Source: DASUXY01 sp035301985 (GTDB taxonomy: Bacteria > Bacillota > Bacilli > Bacillales > Amphibacillaceae). From it: a DNA stretch of 64,000 bases. The stretch lies in contig DATGTE010000010.1 in assembly GCA_035301985.1 (NCBI GenBank), forward strand, positions 82,422 through 146,421. Direction: 5' to 3'. The notes under the pieces are model-generated. The model saw nothing but the letters and a program-made list of their open reading frames with translations. It was not told the origin of the DNA and searched no databases. This document shows positions 44,653 through 54,147 of this stretch, piece by piece (the stretch's first letter is position 1; every line of letters begins with the position of its first letter). The translations under genes and the position numbers were made by a program.

Positions 44653-46005
44653 TTGGATACGATAATTATCATCCAAATGATTTTAGCAAGTATCGGTGGT
44701 GTTGTCCTGTATACCATCATTGGGATTGCCCCAGGAACGGATGAAACCGCAGTCCTTGCCCCCGTAACGATTGCACTCGCACTACTAGGCGTATCACCCT
44801 ACGTCCTCGTTGCCTTTTTTATGGCGGCTATTGTTGCTAAAAAGTTGACCGACTCCATTCCTGTGGCTATAGCCGGAATTCCTGGTGGTGTGATGGCTGC
44901 ACCGATGGTCGAACATGCCATGGTATTAAAAAACCACGGTTTGCCTGATGTCAGTATTAAGAAAATGTCGTCGGGATCTGTAATCGGGACAATCGTCTCT
45001 ATTCCTGTCAGCTTTTTCATCGCCAAGTTAATTCTCCCGTACGGAGAAAAAATTGCTGCTTATTCGGGGCTCATCTTTTTTTTAGGGGCGATCTTTTTAG
45101 CACTCATGTCTAAAAATAAACGATTATCATTAACAATCATTATCCCTTTTGCAATATTGATTCAAGGGTTACGCCACTTATATTGGGGATTGGACATCGT
45201 TCCAGAAAATACAACCGTATTTATATCATTTTTCTTAGGCATTACGATTGGTCCGATTGCCTTTAAGTTGTTTGAACTATTGAATCCAGATGTACGCCAT
45301 AGAATGCCTAGGTTAGGTAAAAAAGAGATTCATTTGAAAGTCGCCAAGAAAGAAAAGGGCATCCCTAACCCGTTCCGTATTCTTACCCGAAAAGAAGCGA
45401 AGACGGCAGCATTTGGCAGTTTCCTTGGATCGGTTGCCTTTTTTCTCTCTCCGGTAGGCATAACGGTGTTTTTAGGAGAATTTTTAACGAGACATATTAA
45501 AGATCCAGTAAAACGAGCGTCACGTGCGATCTCGACGATGGATGGTTTAACGAATGCATCGTATATTTCAGGGACATTAATTCCCCTGATCGCCATTGGT
45601 TTACCCTTATCACCGATGGCAATCGGCCCAGCTGCGGGTCTATTTAATGCACCACCGGTTTTTACAGAAGATCATAATATTCATCATCTCCTGACTACAG
45701 GGGAAATAATGATAGCAACAATCATTGGCGCGACGATTGCCATCATCATTACGTATTACGTCATGATCAAATATGCTTCCGAAATTTGTGCATTTGTTTT
45801 CAAATACATCCCTCATGAAGCATTGATCGGATTGTTCGCTGGATTGGTAGTCATGCTGGCTTTTATGGATGCTGGGCTTGTGAATATATTTGGCGTCGCT
45901 TTAATCGCTCTTGTTTCCGGATTGTTACATCGACATGGCGTTAATTATGGTGTAATGTTCATGATTTTATATGCTGCACCTTGGTTACTTGAGAAGCTAA
46001 GTTAA
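44653..46005 (+). CDS. TctA-like (tripartite tricarboxylate transporter family) permease
   Basis: A 450-residue membrane protein with about eleven helices and two TctA-type half motifs: the first repeat GIAPGTDETAVLAPVTIALALLG and the conserved DSIPVAIAGIPGG segment. TctA is the large membrane subunit of TctABC carboxylate importers. No TctC solute-binding protein is nearby. The TTG start lies 7 bases after GGAGG. The substrate is unknown. Confidence 0.8.
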   Translation: MDTIIIIQMILASIGGVVLYTIIGIAPGTDETAVLAPVTIALALLGVSPYVLVAFFMAAIVAKKLTDSIPVAIAGIPGGVMAAPMVEHAMVLKNHGLPDVSIKKMSSGSVIGTIVSIPVSFFIAKLILPYGEKIAAYSGLIFFLGAIFLALMSKNKRLSLTIIIPFAILIQGLRHLYWGLDIVPENTTVFISFFLGITIGPIAFKLFELLNPDVRHRMPRLGKKEIHLKVAKKEKGIPNPFRILTRKEAKTAAFGSFLGSVAFFLSPVGITVFLGEFLTRHIKDPVKRASRAISTMDGLTNASYISGTLIPLIAIGLPLSPMAIGPAAGLFNAPPVFTEDHNIHHLLTTGEIMIATIIGATIAIIITYYVMIKYASEICAFVFKYIPHEALIGLFAGLVVMLAFMDAGLVNIFGVALIALVSGLLHRHGVNYGVMFMILYAAPWLLEKLS

Positions 46006-46104
46006 GGTCAAAAATTAATTTCCCCGCTCGTACTATCGTTGATGCTGAGTGAAAAAGGGATTATGATAAGGATACATGTGATATTGAAAAAGGCGGTAAA
46101 ACGA

Positions 46105-46911
46105 ATGCATCGCAAACAATCCTTAACCCCACATCAAACCCTCCGTTCACTATTCCAACATCATATTAACGTCACGCATATTTCTGAAGTGTTGCACACG
46201 TGTCAATTGCATGACGATACGAATGTAGCGAAGCACATCATGGAGACATATGATTATGATTGTTTAGGGGTGGAAGATGGGGGCAGAGTTGTCGGTTATA
46301 TCGACAAAGCAGGTCTTGGCCCTGGGACGTGTTATGATTATGTAAAGTCGTTTCACCCACGAGAAATTGTTTCCGAAACGACTTCCCTCATGCAAATATT
46401 GTACTTATTTAAGGAAACGAATCGTCTCTTTATCTTGGAAGGAAATCAGATCACGCGGTTAACAACTTCAGCTGATTTACAAAAGACACCTGTACAACTA
46501 TTTCTGTTTGGACTCGTCTCGTTAGTAGAGATGTATCTATTAGAAATCATTAAAATATCGTTACCAAATAATACGTGGAGACCGTACATAAAGAAAAAAC
46601 GATTGATACAAGCTGAAGAGATGTATAAACAACGAAAAGAACAAAATGAAGCGATTGAATTAGTCGACTGTCTACAATTATGTGATAAGCGTGATATTGT
46701 CATAAATGATACACGGCTATTTAAACAATTACGCTTTTCATCAAAAAATAAAGCATATACCTTTTTAGGCCGCTTCGAAAGGTTACGCAACCAATTAGCC
46801 CATGCGCAGCCCTATACAAAAGAATTTTCAACGAAGGAAATCATTGCTCTTGTACAACAAACAGAGCATTTATTGACTGTATGTGAAAAAGTGCTTGAAG
46901 ATGCAGAGTAA
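46105..46911 (+). CDS. CBS-domain protein with C-terminal HEPN-like domain
   Basis: A 268-residue cytosolic protein. The N-terminal part (about 10-130) resembles a degenerate CBS pair (ISEVLHTCQLHDDTNVAKHIM; VGYIDKAGL; REIVSETTSLMQILYLF). The C-terminal part (about 135-268) is helical with the motif R228-N-Q-L-A-H233, the R-x4-H signature of HEPN ribonucleases, in the context RLRNQLAHAQ. The ATG at 46105 has an AGGCGG site 8 bases away. The next gene in the same direction is a Nudix hydrolase. A nucleotide-sensing RNase is suggested but unproven. Confidence 0.7.
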   Translation: MHRKQSLTPHQTLRSLFQHHINVTHISEVLHTCQLHDDTNVAKHIMETYDYDCLGVEDGGRVVGYIDKAGLGPGTCYDYVKSFHPREIVSETTSLMQILYLFKETNRLFILEGNQITRLTTSADLQKTPVQLFLFGLVSLVEMYLLEIIKISLPNNTWRPYIKKKRLIQAEEMYKQRKEQNEAIELVDCLQLCDKRDIVINDTRLFKQLRFSSKNKAYTFLGRFERLRNQLAHAQPYTKEFSTKEIIALVQQTEHLLTVCEKVLEDAE

Positions 46912-46967
46912 TTTATTGTGTCCGTCGTTAAGCGAGGATGTATATCATATTGTAAAAGGAGATAAAC

Positions 46968-47354
46968 ATGATCACAGTTGTCGGTGCTGTTATTGTAGAA
47001 AACGATAAAATCTTATGTGCTCAAAGAGCTGCAGGAGCATCTCTTCCTCATAAATGGGAGTTCCCTGGTGGTAAGATCGAAGCGAATGAGTCCCCAGAAG
47101 AAGCGCTCACACGTGAAATAGAGGAAGAAATGTCGTGTCGAATTCAGGTCGGTGAACGAGTCGAACAGATCGTTTACGCTTATGATTTTGGGACCGTACA
47201 TTTAACGACATTTTACTGTCAGATCATCGCCGGAATCCCGAGAAGAACAGAGCATGCATCGATCAAATGGCTATCCCCTTTTGAACTTGCCACGCTTGAT
47301 TGGGCTCCAGCGGATCTTCCGACTGTAAAACGAATCGAAAAAGATTTCCGTTAG
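46968..47354 (+). CDS. Nudix hydrolase ((deoxy)nucleoside triphosphate pyrophosphohydrolase, MutT/NudG-like)
   Basis: A 128-residue Nudix protein. The Nudix box runs from GGKIEANE (about 34-41) to REIEEEMSC and matches Gx5Ex7REUxEE, with Met where Gly is usual next. The family cleaves oxidised or non-canonical NTPs such as 8-oxo-dGTP or 5-methyl-dCTP. The gene lies 56 bases after the CBS-HEPN gene and ends at a strong terminator, so the two may be cotranscribed. Confidence 0.9.
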   Translation: MITVVGAVIVENDKILCAQRAAGASLPHKWEFPGGKIEANESPEEALTREIEEEMSCRIQVGERVEQIVYAYDFGTVHLTTFYCQIIAGIPRRTEHASIKWLSPFELATLDWAPADLPTVKRIEKDFR

Positions 47355-47377
47355 CATAACGTGATGAACGAATATAG

Positions 47378-47429
47378 AGCTGATTTGCCAGTTTGTGTGT
47401 AATCACCTGGCAAATCAGCTTGTTTTTTT
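47378..47429 (+). terminator. Intrinsic terminator after the Nudix gene
   Basis: A perfect 14-bp stem, AGCTGATTTGCCAG with CTGGCAAATCAGCT, followed by a T-rich tail. Confidence 0.92.
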
Positions 47430-47678
47430 GGAGTTCTGTTAATCCAAACCGACCACACCGACAAAATAAGAATAGTTTTTCCATGATTGATATATATTAG
47501 TAAAGATGAGTCATTTTAAAGTTGTTATAGCATCATTTATAGGATAACAAGCAAAACTTGAATGATATGTGCATATTTGGGAGAAAATATACGTGCAAGC
47601 TCGTTTAGAAGTGATAATTGTTTGCGAGTAGTTTCATTTTCAAGATGGATCCATCAATAGGACTCAGGAGGAATGATT
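47430..47678. other. Upstream region of the aconitase gene
   Basis: About 250 bases, AT-rich. No firm promoter or operator was recognised. Confidence 0.4.
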
Positions 47679-49634
47679 ATGGCACTTAATGTAACGGAGA
47701 AGCTCATTAAGGATCATCTCGTTTTCGGCAAAATGATCCCTGGTACAGAAATTGGGTTACAAATTGATCAAACCCTTACCCAAGATGCAACGGGTACGAT
47801 GGTAATGCTAGAACTCGAAGCGATGGGCTTAGATTTGGCGAAAACAGAGGCATCCGCACAATATGTTGATCATAATTTAATTCAAGTGGATAGCAAAAAC
47901 CCAGATGATCATTTATTTTTGCGTAGTGCAGCTCAACGCTTCGGTTTATATTACAGTCGTCCGGGCAACGGTGTAAGTCATCCTGTACATATGCAACGGT
48001 TGGCTAAGCCAGGGAAAACGTTACTTGGTTCGGATAGTCATACGTGTGCAAATGGCTGTATGGGTATGCTGGCGATGGGAGCAGGCGGAATTGATGTCGC
48101 ATTAGCCATTGCCGGTGAGCCCTTTTATGTCAAAATGCCGGAAGTGTGGGGGATTGAATTAACGGGAGAACTCCCCGATTGGGTCAGTGCAAAAGATGTT
48201 ATTTTAGAGTTGTTACGTCGACATGATGTCAAAGGTGGAGTTGGGCGAGTCATTGAGTATTACGGGCCTGGTGTGGAAACGCTTAGTGCGATGGATCGTC
48301 ACGTTATCGCCAATATGGGGGCGGAGCTCGGAGCAACTGGTACGGTCTTTCCGTCTGATGAAGAGATTCGACAATTTTTAAAGGAACAAGACCGCGAAGA
48401 AGATTGGATTGAACTAAAGGCTGATCGTGGGGCAACCTATGATATTCAGGAAGAAATTAATTTATCCGAAGTCGTCCCACTGATTGCTAAACCTTCGAGC
48501 CCAGGAAATGTCGTTCCTGTGAAAGAAATGGAGGGAACACCGATTTATCAATCGTATATCGGCTCTTCAGCAAATCCCGGTTTTCGTGACTTTGCGATTG
48601 CTGCACAAATTGTTGCGGGGAAACAGATTGCGGAAGGTGTTTCTTTTGATATTAATCCGACATCGCGCCAAATGCTCACTGACTTAGTCGAGGAAGGACA
48701 TATTGCGGATCTCTTACAGTCGGGTGCGCGACTCCATCAAGCAGGTTGTAACGGATGTATCGGTATGGGGCAAGCACCAGCAACGGGGCGGAATAGTTTA
48801 CGGACAACACCACGTAATTTTCCTGGACGTTCAGGAACGAGGGAAGATCGTGTCTTCTTATGTAGTCCGGAAACCGCCGCAGCTTCTGTGTTGACTGGAG
48901 TCATTACCGATCCACGAACCATTGATGCGCGTGCTCCAAAAGTGAAGAGACCGAAAAACCCTACCGTTGATGATCATTTGTTGGAGCCTCCTTTACCAAG
49001 AGAGAAGGCTCGCCGAGTTACTTTGCAAAAAGGACCGAATATCGCATCCATTCCAGAAATGGATGAACTGCCAGATCAGATGGAAGTCCCTGTCCTGTTG
49101 AAAATGGGAGATCATATTTCTACAGATGAAATTTTAGCGGGTGGATCACGTGTACTTCCATATCGAAGTAATTTACCAGAAATCAGTAAGTTTACCTTTG
49201 AAATTGTCGATTCGACGTATTACGAGCGTGCCAAAGAAACCGTTGACAAAGGTGGACATGCGATCGTAGCAGGTTATAACTATGGTCAAGGATCAAGTCG
49301 TGAACATGCAGCACTTGCTCCGAGATATTTAGGGTTACGCGTTGCCATTGTCAAAGATTTCGCTCGAATCCACTGGCAAAACCTAGCGAACTTTGGCATT
49401 CTTCCGTTAACATTTGTCAATGAAGCGGATTATGAACAACTTGATCAAGGAGATGTTCTCGAATTTACGGATGTGCGAAGAAGCGTAAAGGAAGGGAATC
49501 GTTTAACGGCAAACGTGCAAGGTAAAGATGAAAAAATCGCGCTGGAACATGCACTCTCCCCGCGACAAATTGAAATCGTACTCCTGGGTGGATTGATCAA
49601 CTGGGTACGAAATCGTAAAGCATCGACATCGTAG
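47679..49634 (+). CDS. Aconitate hydratase (short, monomeric form)
   Basis: A 651-residue [4Fe-4S] aconitase, interconverting citrate and isocitrate. Cluster ligands are the Cys in SDSHTCANG and the two in GCNGCIGMG. The C-terminal swivel domain with YNYGQGSSREHAAL is complete. At about 650 residues it belongs to the shorter aconitase group seen in clostridia, archaea and some bacilli rather than the 900-residue CitB, so it may be a second aconitase and not the main TCA enzyme. The ATG at 47679 follows CAGGAGG. Confidence 0.88.
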   Translation: MALNVTEKLIKDHLVFGKMIPGTEIGLQIDQTLTQDATGTMVMLELEAMGLDLAKTEASAQYVDHNLIQVDSKNPDDHLFLRSAAQRFGLYYSRPGNGVSHPVHMQRLAKPGKTLLGSDSHTCANGCMGMLAMGAGGIDVALAIAGEPFYVKMPEVWGIELTGELPDWVSAKDVILELLRRHDVKGGVGRVIEYYGPGVETLSAMDRHVIANMGAELGATGTVFPSDEEIRQFLKEQDREEDWIELKADRGATYDIQEEINLSEVVPLIAKPSSPGNVVPVKEMEGTPIYQSYIGSSANPGFRDFAIAAQIVAGKQIAEGVSFDINPTSRQMLTDLVEEGHIADLLQSGARLHQAGCNGCIGMGQAPATGRNSLRTTPRNFPGRSGTREDRVFLCSPETAAASVLTGVITDPRTIDARAPKVKRPKNPTVDDHLLEPPLPREKARRVTLQKGPNIASIPEMDELPDQMEVPVLLKMGDHISTDEILAGGSRVLPYRSNLPEISKFTFEIVDSTYYERAKETVDKGGHAIVAGYNYGQGSSREHAALAPRYLGLRVAIVKDFARIHWQNLANFGILPLTFVNEADYEQLDQGDVLEFTDVRRSVKEGNRLTANVQGKDEKIALEHALSPRQIEIVLLGGLINWVRNRKASTS

Positions 49635-49731
49635 GAAAGAGAGCTCTTCATGTAATGACCTGGATGAAGGAATAGGTATGATTTTTCGACAATCGCATAA
49701 CCTAATTAAAAAAAGTTGTGGAGGGATTGTG

Positions 49732-49896
49732 ATGGTGAGACAGCCTGAATGTAAGGCATGTGGTGGGTCCGGCATGCAAGCGGATGATGAAGGGTGGCAG
49801 TATAATTGCAGTGTGTGTGATGGGACTGGGGTCGTTCAAGATGATCGACCGACACGCGTATTATCCGTCGATGAAAACAACCGTTTACTGGATTAA
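49732..49896 (+). CDS. Small zinc-ribbon protein with two CxxCxG motifs
   Basis: A 54-residue protein with CKACGGSG and CSVCDGTG, the repeat unit of the DnaJ zinc finger, so it should bind one zinc ion. A TGGAGGG site precedes the ATG at 49732. It lies about 100 bases after aconitase in the same direction. Small DnaJ-zinc-finger-like proteins of bacilli have no known role. Confidence 0.75.
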   Translation: MVRQPECKACGGSGMQADDEGWQYNCSVCDGTGVVQDDRPTRVLSVDENNRLLD

Positions 49897-50128
49897 AAAA
49901 TTGTTCAACAAGGAAAACTGAAGGAAAAGCAAGACAAAATCCGAAACATTGATGAATCAATATTTCGGATTTTTTAAAATATGTCTAAAGTGAAAACAAA
50001 CTGATTGGATGATCCCCTTTGTTTGGCTCACTTTACGACCGTTCATTGAATGGTCGAATCATACTGCTTTGCCGGTTACCATCATGAACGAACAAGGGAG
50101 AGGGAAATGATTTTATATGAATCCTCTT

Positions 50129-51577
50129 TTATAAAATAGGAGATAATAAACGTGAAATTCCTTCTTTAAATCGGATAAGAAGCGATCGCTTGTTGTACGT
50201 TTCCATCGTCAATTTTGTGCTGTGTTCGCGATCACGTAGAAAAAGTTGTTGCAGTTCGTTGGCTACGTTTTGATCATAGATGACAGCATTAACTTCAAAA
50301 TTTAATTTAAAGCTTCGGGTGTCGATATTCGTCGTTCCTACTGAAGCGACTTCACCATCGACGACAATTGTTTTTGCGTGCATGAATCCATTTTCGTAGA
50401 TGAGTATTTTCGCTCCGTAAGACAATAAATCGCCTGCATAAGCAAGAGTTGCCCAATATACAAATGGATGGTCTGGTTTATTCGGTATCATAATTCGTAC
50501 ATCTACTCCTGCTAGTAGCGCCACTTTACACGCATCCATGAAGCTAGAATCGGGAATAAAATAAGGTGTTTGAATGAATACACTCTTTTTAGCGCTCATG
50601 ATTAATTTAATATACATGTTTTTAATATGTTCTGTTTCTGAATTCGGTCCGCTATCAATAATTTGCACGGGACTGTTTCCACTATGGGGTTCCGTTCGAA
50701 AGAGAAAACGATCAAAATGCGTTTCTTTTTGTTTTGTCGCTTCTTTCCAATCCAAAATAAATCTCCCTTGAATTTGGTCGACAGCTCCGCCAGTAATGCG
50801 CAAATGTGTATCCCGCCAGTAGCCGAATTTTTTATGTTTCCCTAAATATTCATTACCAACATTAAATCCGCCGATATAGCCGATCTTTCCATCGATAATA
50901 CACAGTTTGCGATGATTACGATTATTAATACGGGGATTAATAAATTTAAAGAGCGATGGAAAGAAAACCTCGACCTCGCCCCCATGATCGATCAATTCTT
51001 TGAAAAAAGATCGGGTCAATTTTCGCGAGCCGATTTCATCATAAAGAACGCGTACGGTTAATCCTTCTTTTGCTTTCTTCGTCAGTTCATCTCGAAGTTT
51101 TTTACCGAGGGAATCCGGTTGAATAATATAATATTGGATATTTATTTCTTCTGTTGCCTTTTGAATGTCAGCGAATAAACGTGTAAATTTTTCGTGGCCG
51201 TCACTAAAAATATCAATTTCATTATCGGTCGTAATTAATGATGTGGATGATTTCAAATTCATTAATAATAAATAGGCGTGTTTATTTAAGAGGTTGTGAT
51301 CGGTAAACTTTTTACCGATTTGGATATCTTTTATTTGCTCTTTAGCCGATGATTTTAAATACTGTCTTTCTTCTGATGATAATTTATAAAAATTTTTTTG
51401 TTGCAATTGACGTCCAAATAAAAGATAAACGATAAAGCCAACAATCGGTATAAAAAATAACACCATTAACCATGCCCAAGTGGTCCCAGGATCTCTCCGT
51501 TCAATGAATAGGAGAAGTCCAGCTAACAAAAAGTTAATGATGGGGATGGCAAGGGTTACATAATTTGCTAGATCCAC
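50129..51577 (-). CDS. cls: Cardiolipin synthase
   Basis: A 482-residue phospholipase-D-family enzyme that joins two phosphatidylglycerols to cardiolipin. It has two N-terminal transmembrane helices (about 5-60) and two HKD motifs: HRKLCIIDGKIGYIGGFN and HAKTIVVDGEVASVGT. The size and layout match bacterial ClsA/YwnE-type enzymes. The GTG start at 51577 has an AAAGGAGG site. It is divergent from the MarR gene. Confidence 0.94.
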   Translation of the reverse strand: MDLANYVTLAIPIINFLLAGLLLFIERRDPGTTWAWLMVLFFIPIVGFIVYLLFGRQLQQKNFYKLSSEERQYLKSSAKEQIKDIQIGKKFTDHNLLNKHAYLLLMNLKSSTSLITTDNEIDIFSDGHEKFTRLFADIQKATEEINIQYYIIQPDSLGKKLRDELTKKAKEGLTVRVLYDEIGSRKLTRSFFKELIDHGGEVEVFFPSLFKFINPRINNRNHRKLCIIDGKIGYIGGFNVGNEYLGKHKKFGYWRDTHLRITGGAVDQIQGRFILDWKEATKQKETHFDRFLFRTEPHSGNSPVQIIDSGPNSETEHIKNMYIKLIMSAKKSVFIQTPYFIPDSSFMDACKVALLAGVDVRIMIPNKPDHPFVYWATLAYAGDLLSYGAKILIYENGFMHAKTIVVDGEVASVGTTNIDTRSFKLNFEVNAVIYDQNVANELQQLFLRDREHSTKLTMETYNKRSLLIRFKEGISRLLSPIL

Positions 51578-51697
51578 GCGTGCCCCTCCTTTTAGCTACG
51601 AATATAGTATGTATTATGTTATCACAATCACCGGATGGTAGGGACAAAGAAACTTCTTACAACGGATACTGTTTTTTGATAATTCATATAAATAAAC

Positions 51698-51726
51698 TGG
51701 ACATTTGCTCAAAAATGGTATATAGT
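51698..51726 (+). promoter_or_regulatory. Promoter of the MarR-MFS operon
   Basis: TGGACA (51698-51703), a 17-base spacer and TATAGT (51721-51726). The -10 box overlaps the palindromic operator. Confidence 0.75.
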
Positions 51727-51740
51727 TACCTAGGTAACTA
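51723..51740. promoter_or_regulatory. MarR-type operator palindrome
   Basis: TAGTTACCTAGGTAACTA is a perfect 18-bp palindrome over the -10 box and start point of the MarR-MFS operon, as expected for an autorepressor. Confidence 0.85.
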
Positions 51741-51761
51741 CTTTTATCGGAAGGGAAACCA

Positions 51762-52190
51762 ATGACAAACTTTCATGATTTATTCCATCAATTCTTTCAA
51801 GTGAATCGACAATTTTCGAAGCTGATGAATGAGAAACTAGCGCCACTCGGACTGTATCGGTCCCAATGGACGATTATTTATTTTTTAAAACAGCACGGCC
51901 CTTCGACACAGAAAGAAATTTGCGAATATTTAAATGTTGAAGCTCCGACAATCACGCGGACGGTTAAGCGTCTCGAGAAAAGTGGTTGGATTGAACGGAC
52001 AACAGGTAAAGATAAACGTGAAAAGCGCATTCAATTAACTGAAGAAGCGGTTGACCAGTTCAAGCAATGGCAACAGACAATCAATACATTTGAATTACGT
52101 GTACTGGATGGGGTGCCGGAGCAGGCACAGAAGGAATTTGTGAACACGCTTAAAAAAATGAATCGAAACATGAAAGATAAGGGAGATTGA
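51762..52190 (+). CDS. MarR family transcriptional regulator
   Basis: A 142-residue winged-helix regulator (helix region STQKEICEYLNVEAPTITRTV, wing KDKREKRIQLTEE). It probably represses its own operon by binding the palindrome at 51723-51740. The MFS exporter follows 7 bases later, so the expected signal is a toxic compound exported by that pump. Confidence 0.92.
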   Translation: MTNFHDLFHQFFQVNRQFSKLMNEKLAPLGLYRSQWTIIYFLKQHGPSTQKEICEYLNVEAPTITRTVKRLEKSGWIERTTGKDKREKRIQLTEEAVDQFKQWQQTINTFELRVLDGVPEQAQKEFVNTLKKMNRNMKDKGD

Positions 52191-52197
52191 GGCTTAT

Positions 52198-53445
52198 TTG
52201 AGTAACCAGAAACTTTGGACGAAGGATTTTTTAGGGATTTCATTTGCAAGTTTTTTTATATTTATACCATTTTATATATTGATGATTACTCTGCCAATCT
52301 ATGTTATGGAAGATCTTGGAGGAAATGAAACACAAGTCGGTTTAATTGTAACAATCTTTTTAATATCAGCGGTATTGATTCGGCCATTTACAGGCAAACT
52401 ATTGGAGGTCTTCGGTAAGAGGGAGATGCTCTATTTTTCTTTAGGTATTTTTTTCGTAGCAACTGTTCTTTACTTAATGGCAAACAGCTTTGGCTGGCTA
52501 TTAGCATTGCGCTTCTTTCACGGAATTGGTTTTGGGATTGCTACGATTGCGACAGGAACGATCGTAGCTGATATTATTCCTGAGCATCGTCGTGGAGCTG
52601 GGATGGGGTACTTTGCTCTATTCATGAATTTAGCGATGGTTATTGGACCCTTCCTCGGCTTAACGATCATTCAATATACGAGTTTCAACATGCTCTTTAT
52701 CATTACGTCATTCTTTTCATTATTTGCGGTTATCTCAGGATTCATTCCATCACTACCGAAAAAGCAGGATGAACCACAACGAGATGCATCTACATCCTCG
52801 CGCGATAAGAAGTGGCTGGAGTTTGACGATTTATTTGAACGCAGAGCTTTACCTGTAGCGTTCATGGCAGGAATTTTATCATTTACGTATGCGAGTGTGC
52901 TCTCGTTCATTTCCATTTATGCAAAAGAAGTGAACATGGTGCAAACAGCGAGCTTCTTCTTTGTCTTTTATGCAGTATTTTTAATTTTATCAAGGCCGTT
53001 GTCCGGTCGCTCGTTTGACCGTTTCGGTGAAAACTCTGTCATTTATCCATCGATTATCCTGTACGGTATAGGGCTGATAATTCTCAGTCAAACGGCGCAC
53101 CCAGCGACCTTTTTACTTGCAGGAGCGCTCATTGGCATTGGTTATGGAACAGTAGGGCCGGCGATTCAAACAATTTCGATTAATATTGTACCCGCTCATC
53201 GGCGTGGGACAGCAACAGCGACCTTTTTCACCTTTTTCGACAGTGGTTTAGGAATCGGGTCGTTTATTTTAGGAATTGTCGCCGCGCATATGGGATTAGG
53301 TCAGCTTTATTTATATTTAGGCCTGTTCGTCATCGCTTCGATCGGCATTTATTATGTACTCCACGGTCGACGACAAACCGAGAAGAAAAAAGAACGTCAA
53401 TTCCAAGTGAACGTCCAGAAACGTGTGGAAGAAGAAGGGCTCTGA
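52198..53445 (+). CDS. MFS transporter (drug-efflux type)
   Basis: A 415-residue major facilitator with 12 predicted helices. The cytoplasmic loop motif after helix 2 (RPFTGKLLEVFGKR) and the central charged loop (about 190-215) are typical. The TTG start lies close behind the MarR stop. The MarR control and fold suggest multidrug or antibiotic efflux; the substrate is unknown. Confidence 0.9.
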   Translation: MSNQKLWTKDFLGISFASFFIFIPFYILMITLPIYVMEDLGGNETQVGLIVTIFLISAVLIRPFTGKLLEVFGKREMLYFSLGIFFVATVLYLMANSFGWLLALRFFHGIGFGIATIATGTIVADIIPEHRRGAGMGYFALFMNLAMVIGPFLGLTIIQYTSFNMLFIITSFFSLFAVISGFIPSLPKKQDEPQRDASTSSRDKKWLEFDDLFERRALPVAFMAGILSFTYASVLSFISIYAKEVNMVQTASFFFVFYAVFLILSRPLSGRSFDRFGENSVIYPSIILYGIGLIILSQTAHPATFLLAGALIGIGYGTVGPAIQTISINIVPAHRRGTATATFFTFFDSGLGIGSFILGIVAAHMGLGQLYLYLGLFVIASIGIYYVLHGRRQTEKKKERQFQVNVQKRVEEEGL

Positions 53446-53523
53446 CGTAGCGAAAGAAGTTTTTACGGTATACATCGTGAATATCATTTATTCACGGTTG
53501 CTAAATGAATGGAGGAATGTAAT

Positions 53524-53558
53524 GGCATGTTTTCTGTAAGGAAGACATGCCTCTTTTC
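53524..53558 (+). terminator. Terminator after the MFS gene
   Basis: GGCATGT and ACATGCC form a stem with additional inner pairing, followed by TCTTTT. Confidence 0.65.
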
Positions 53559-53799
53559 GTTTATCGACAATTAGCGTTCCTATGGGAAGATGGATGGTCA
53601 TCTTTTTTGTAATGGCTCCTTGAAATCATTGAGAGGCAAAATGTTGATCGCTTTTGTTGGATCAATCGTGTATTCTAGGATTACGAGATGGAATGAATCC
53701 ATTCCCACATACCAATTGAAAGAATCGATGTATCGTATTGAAATGTATGAAGGTTTATTGAAAGTGTATGCCAATGAATCGTACCGCAGTAATGGTGTG
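53559..53799. other. Unassigned stretch before the DUF7010 remnant
   Basis: The + strand is open from 53590 to 53805, but the translation (GSIVYSRITRWNESIPTYQL...) matches no family I recognise. It may be a relic of a gene that formerly abutted the DUF7010-like gene. Confidence 0.35.
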
Positions 53800-54147
53800 C
53801 ATTAATCGGGGAGTTTGTCGCTTTTGGTGTACGGGTGTCGATTGACTCAGTTTGTCTATTTTCCACTTCTCTTTTGGGTGTTTATGAAAAGTCCACATGA
53901 TTTTGTGCTGTTTTTTGCCGTCATTACAGGCGCTCACTTTTTTCCGTACGGTTGGTTGTACTGAGCAAAAGCTTACTATATCATGGCTCCTGTTATTTCT
54001 GTCGGTATGATGGTGATCGGTTGGATGTTTGCTGATCCATATTTATGGTTATTGCCATTAGCAATGATTATCTTTCTTTTCGTACTCATCGTATGGCTCT
54101 CTATGGATTACAAGCAAAAAATCCAAATGATTCAACAGCATGATTAA
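53800..54147 (+). pseudogene. DUF7010-like membrane protein, broken
   Basis: Two membrane-protein segments can be read. One frame gives IGEFVAFGVRVSIDSVCLF. A shift near 53875 then gives FMKSPHDFVLFFAVITGAHFFPYGWLY, an in-frame TGA at 53962-53964, and AKAYYIMAPVISVGMMVIGW to a stop at 54147. The AHFFPYGWLY...KAYY pattern is that of DUF7010 membrane proteins. A frameshift plus a nonsense codon show decay; the 5' part is not found. Confidence 0.65.
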
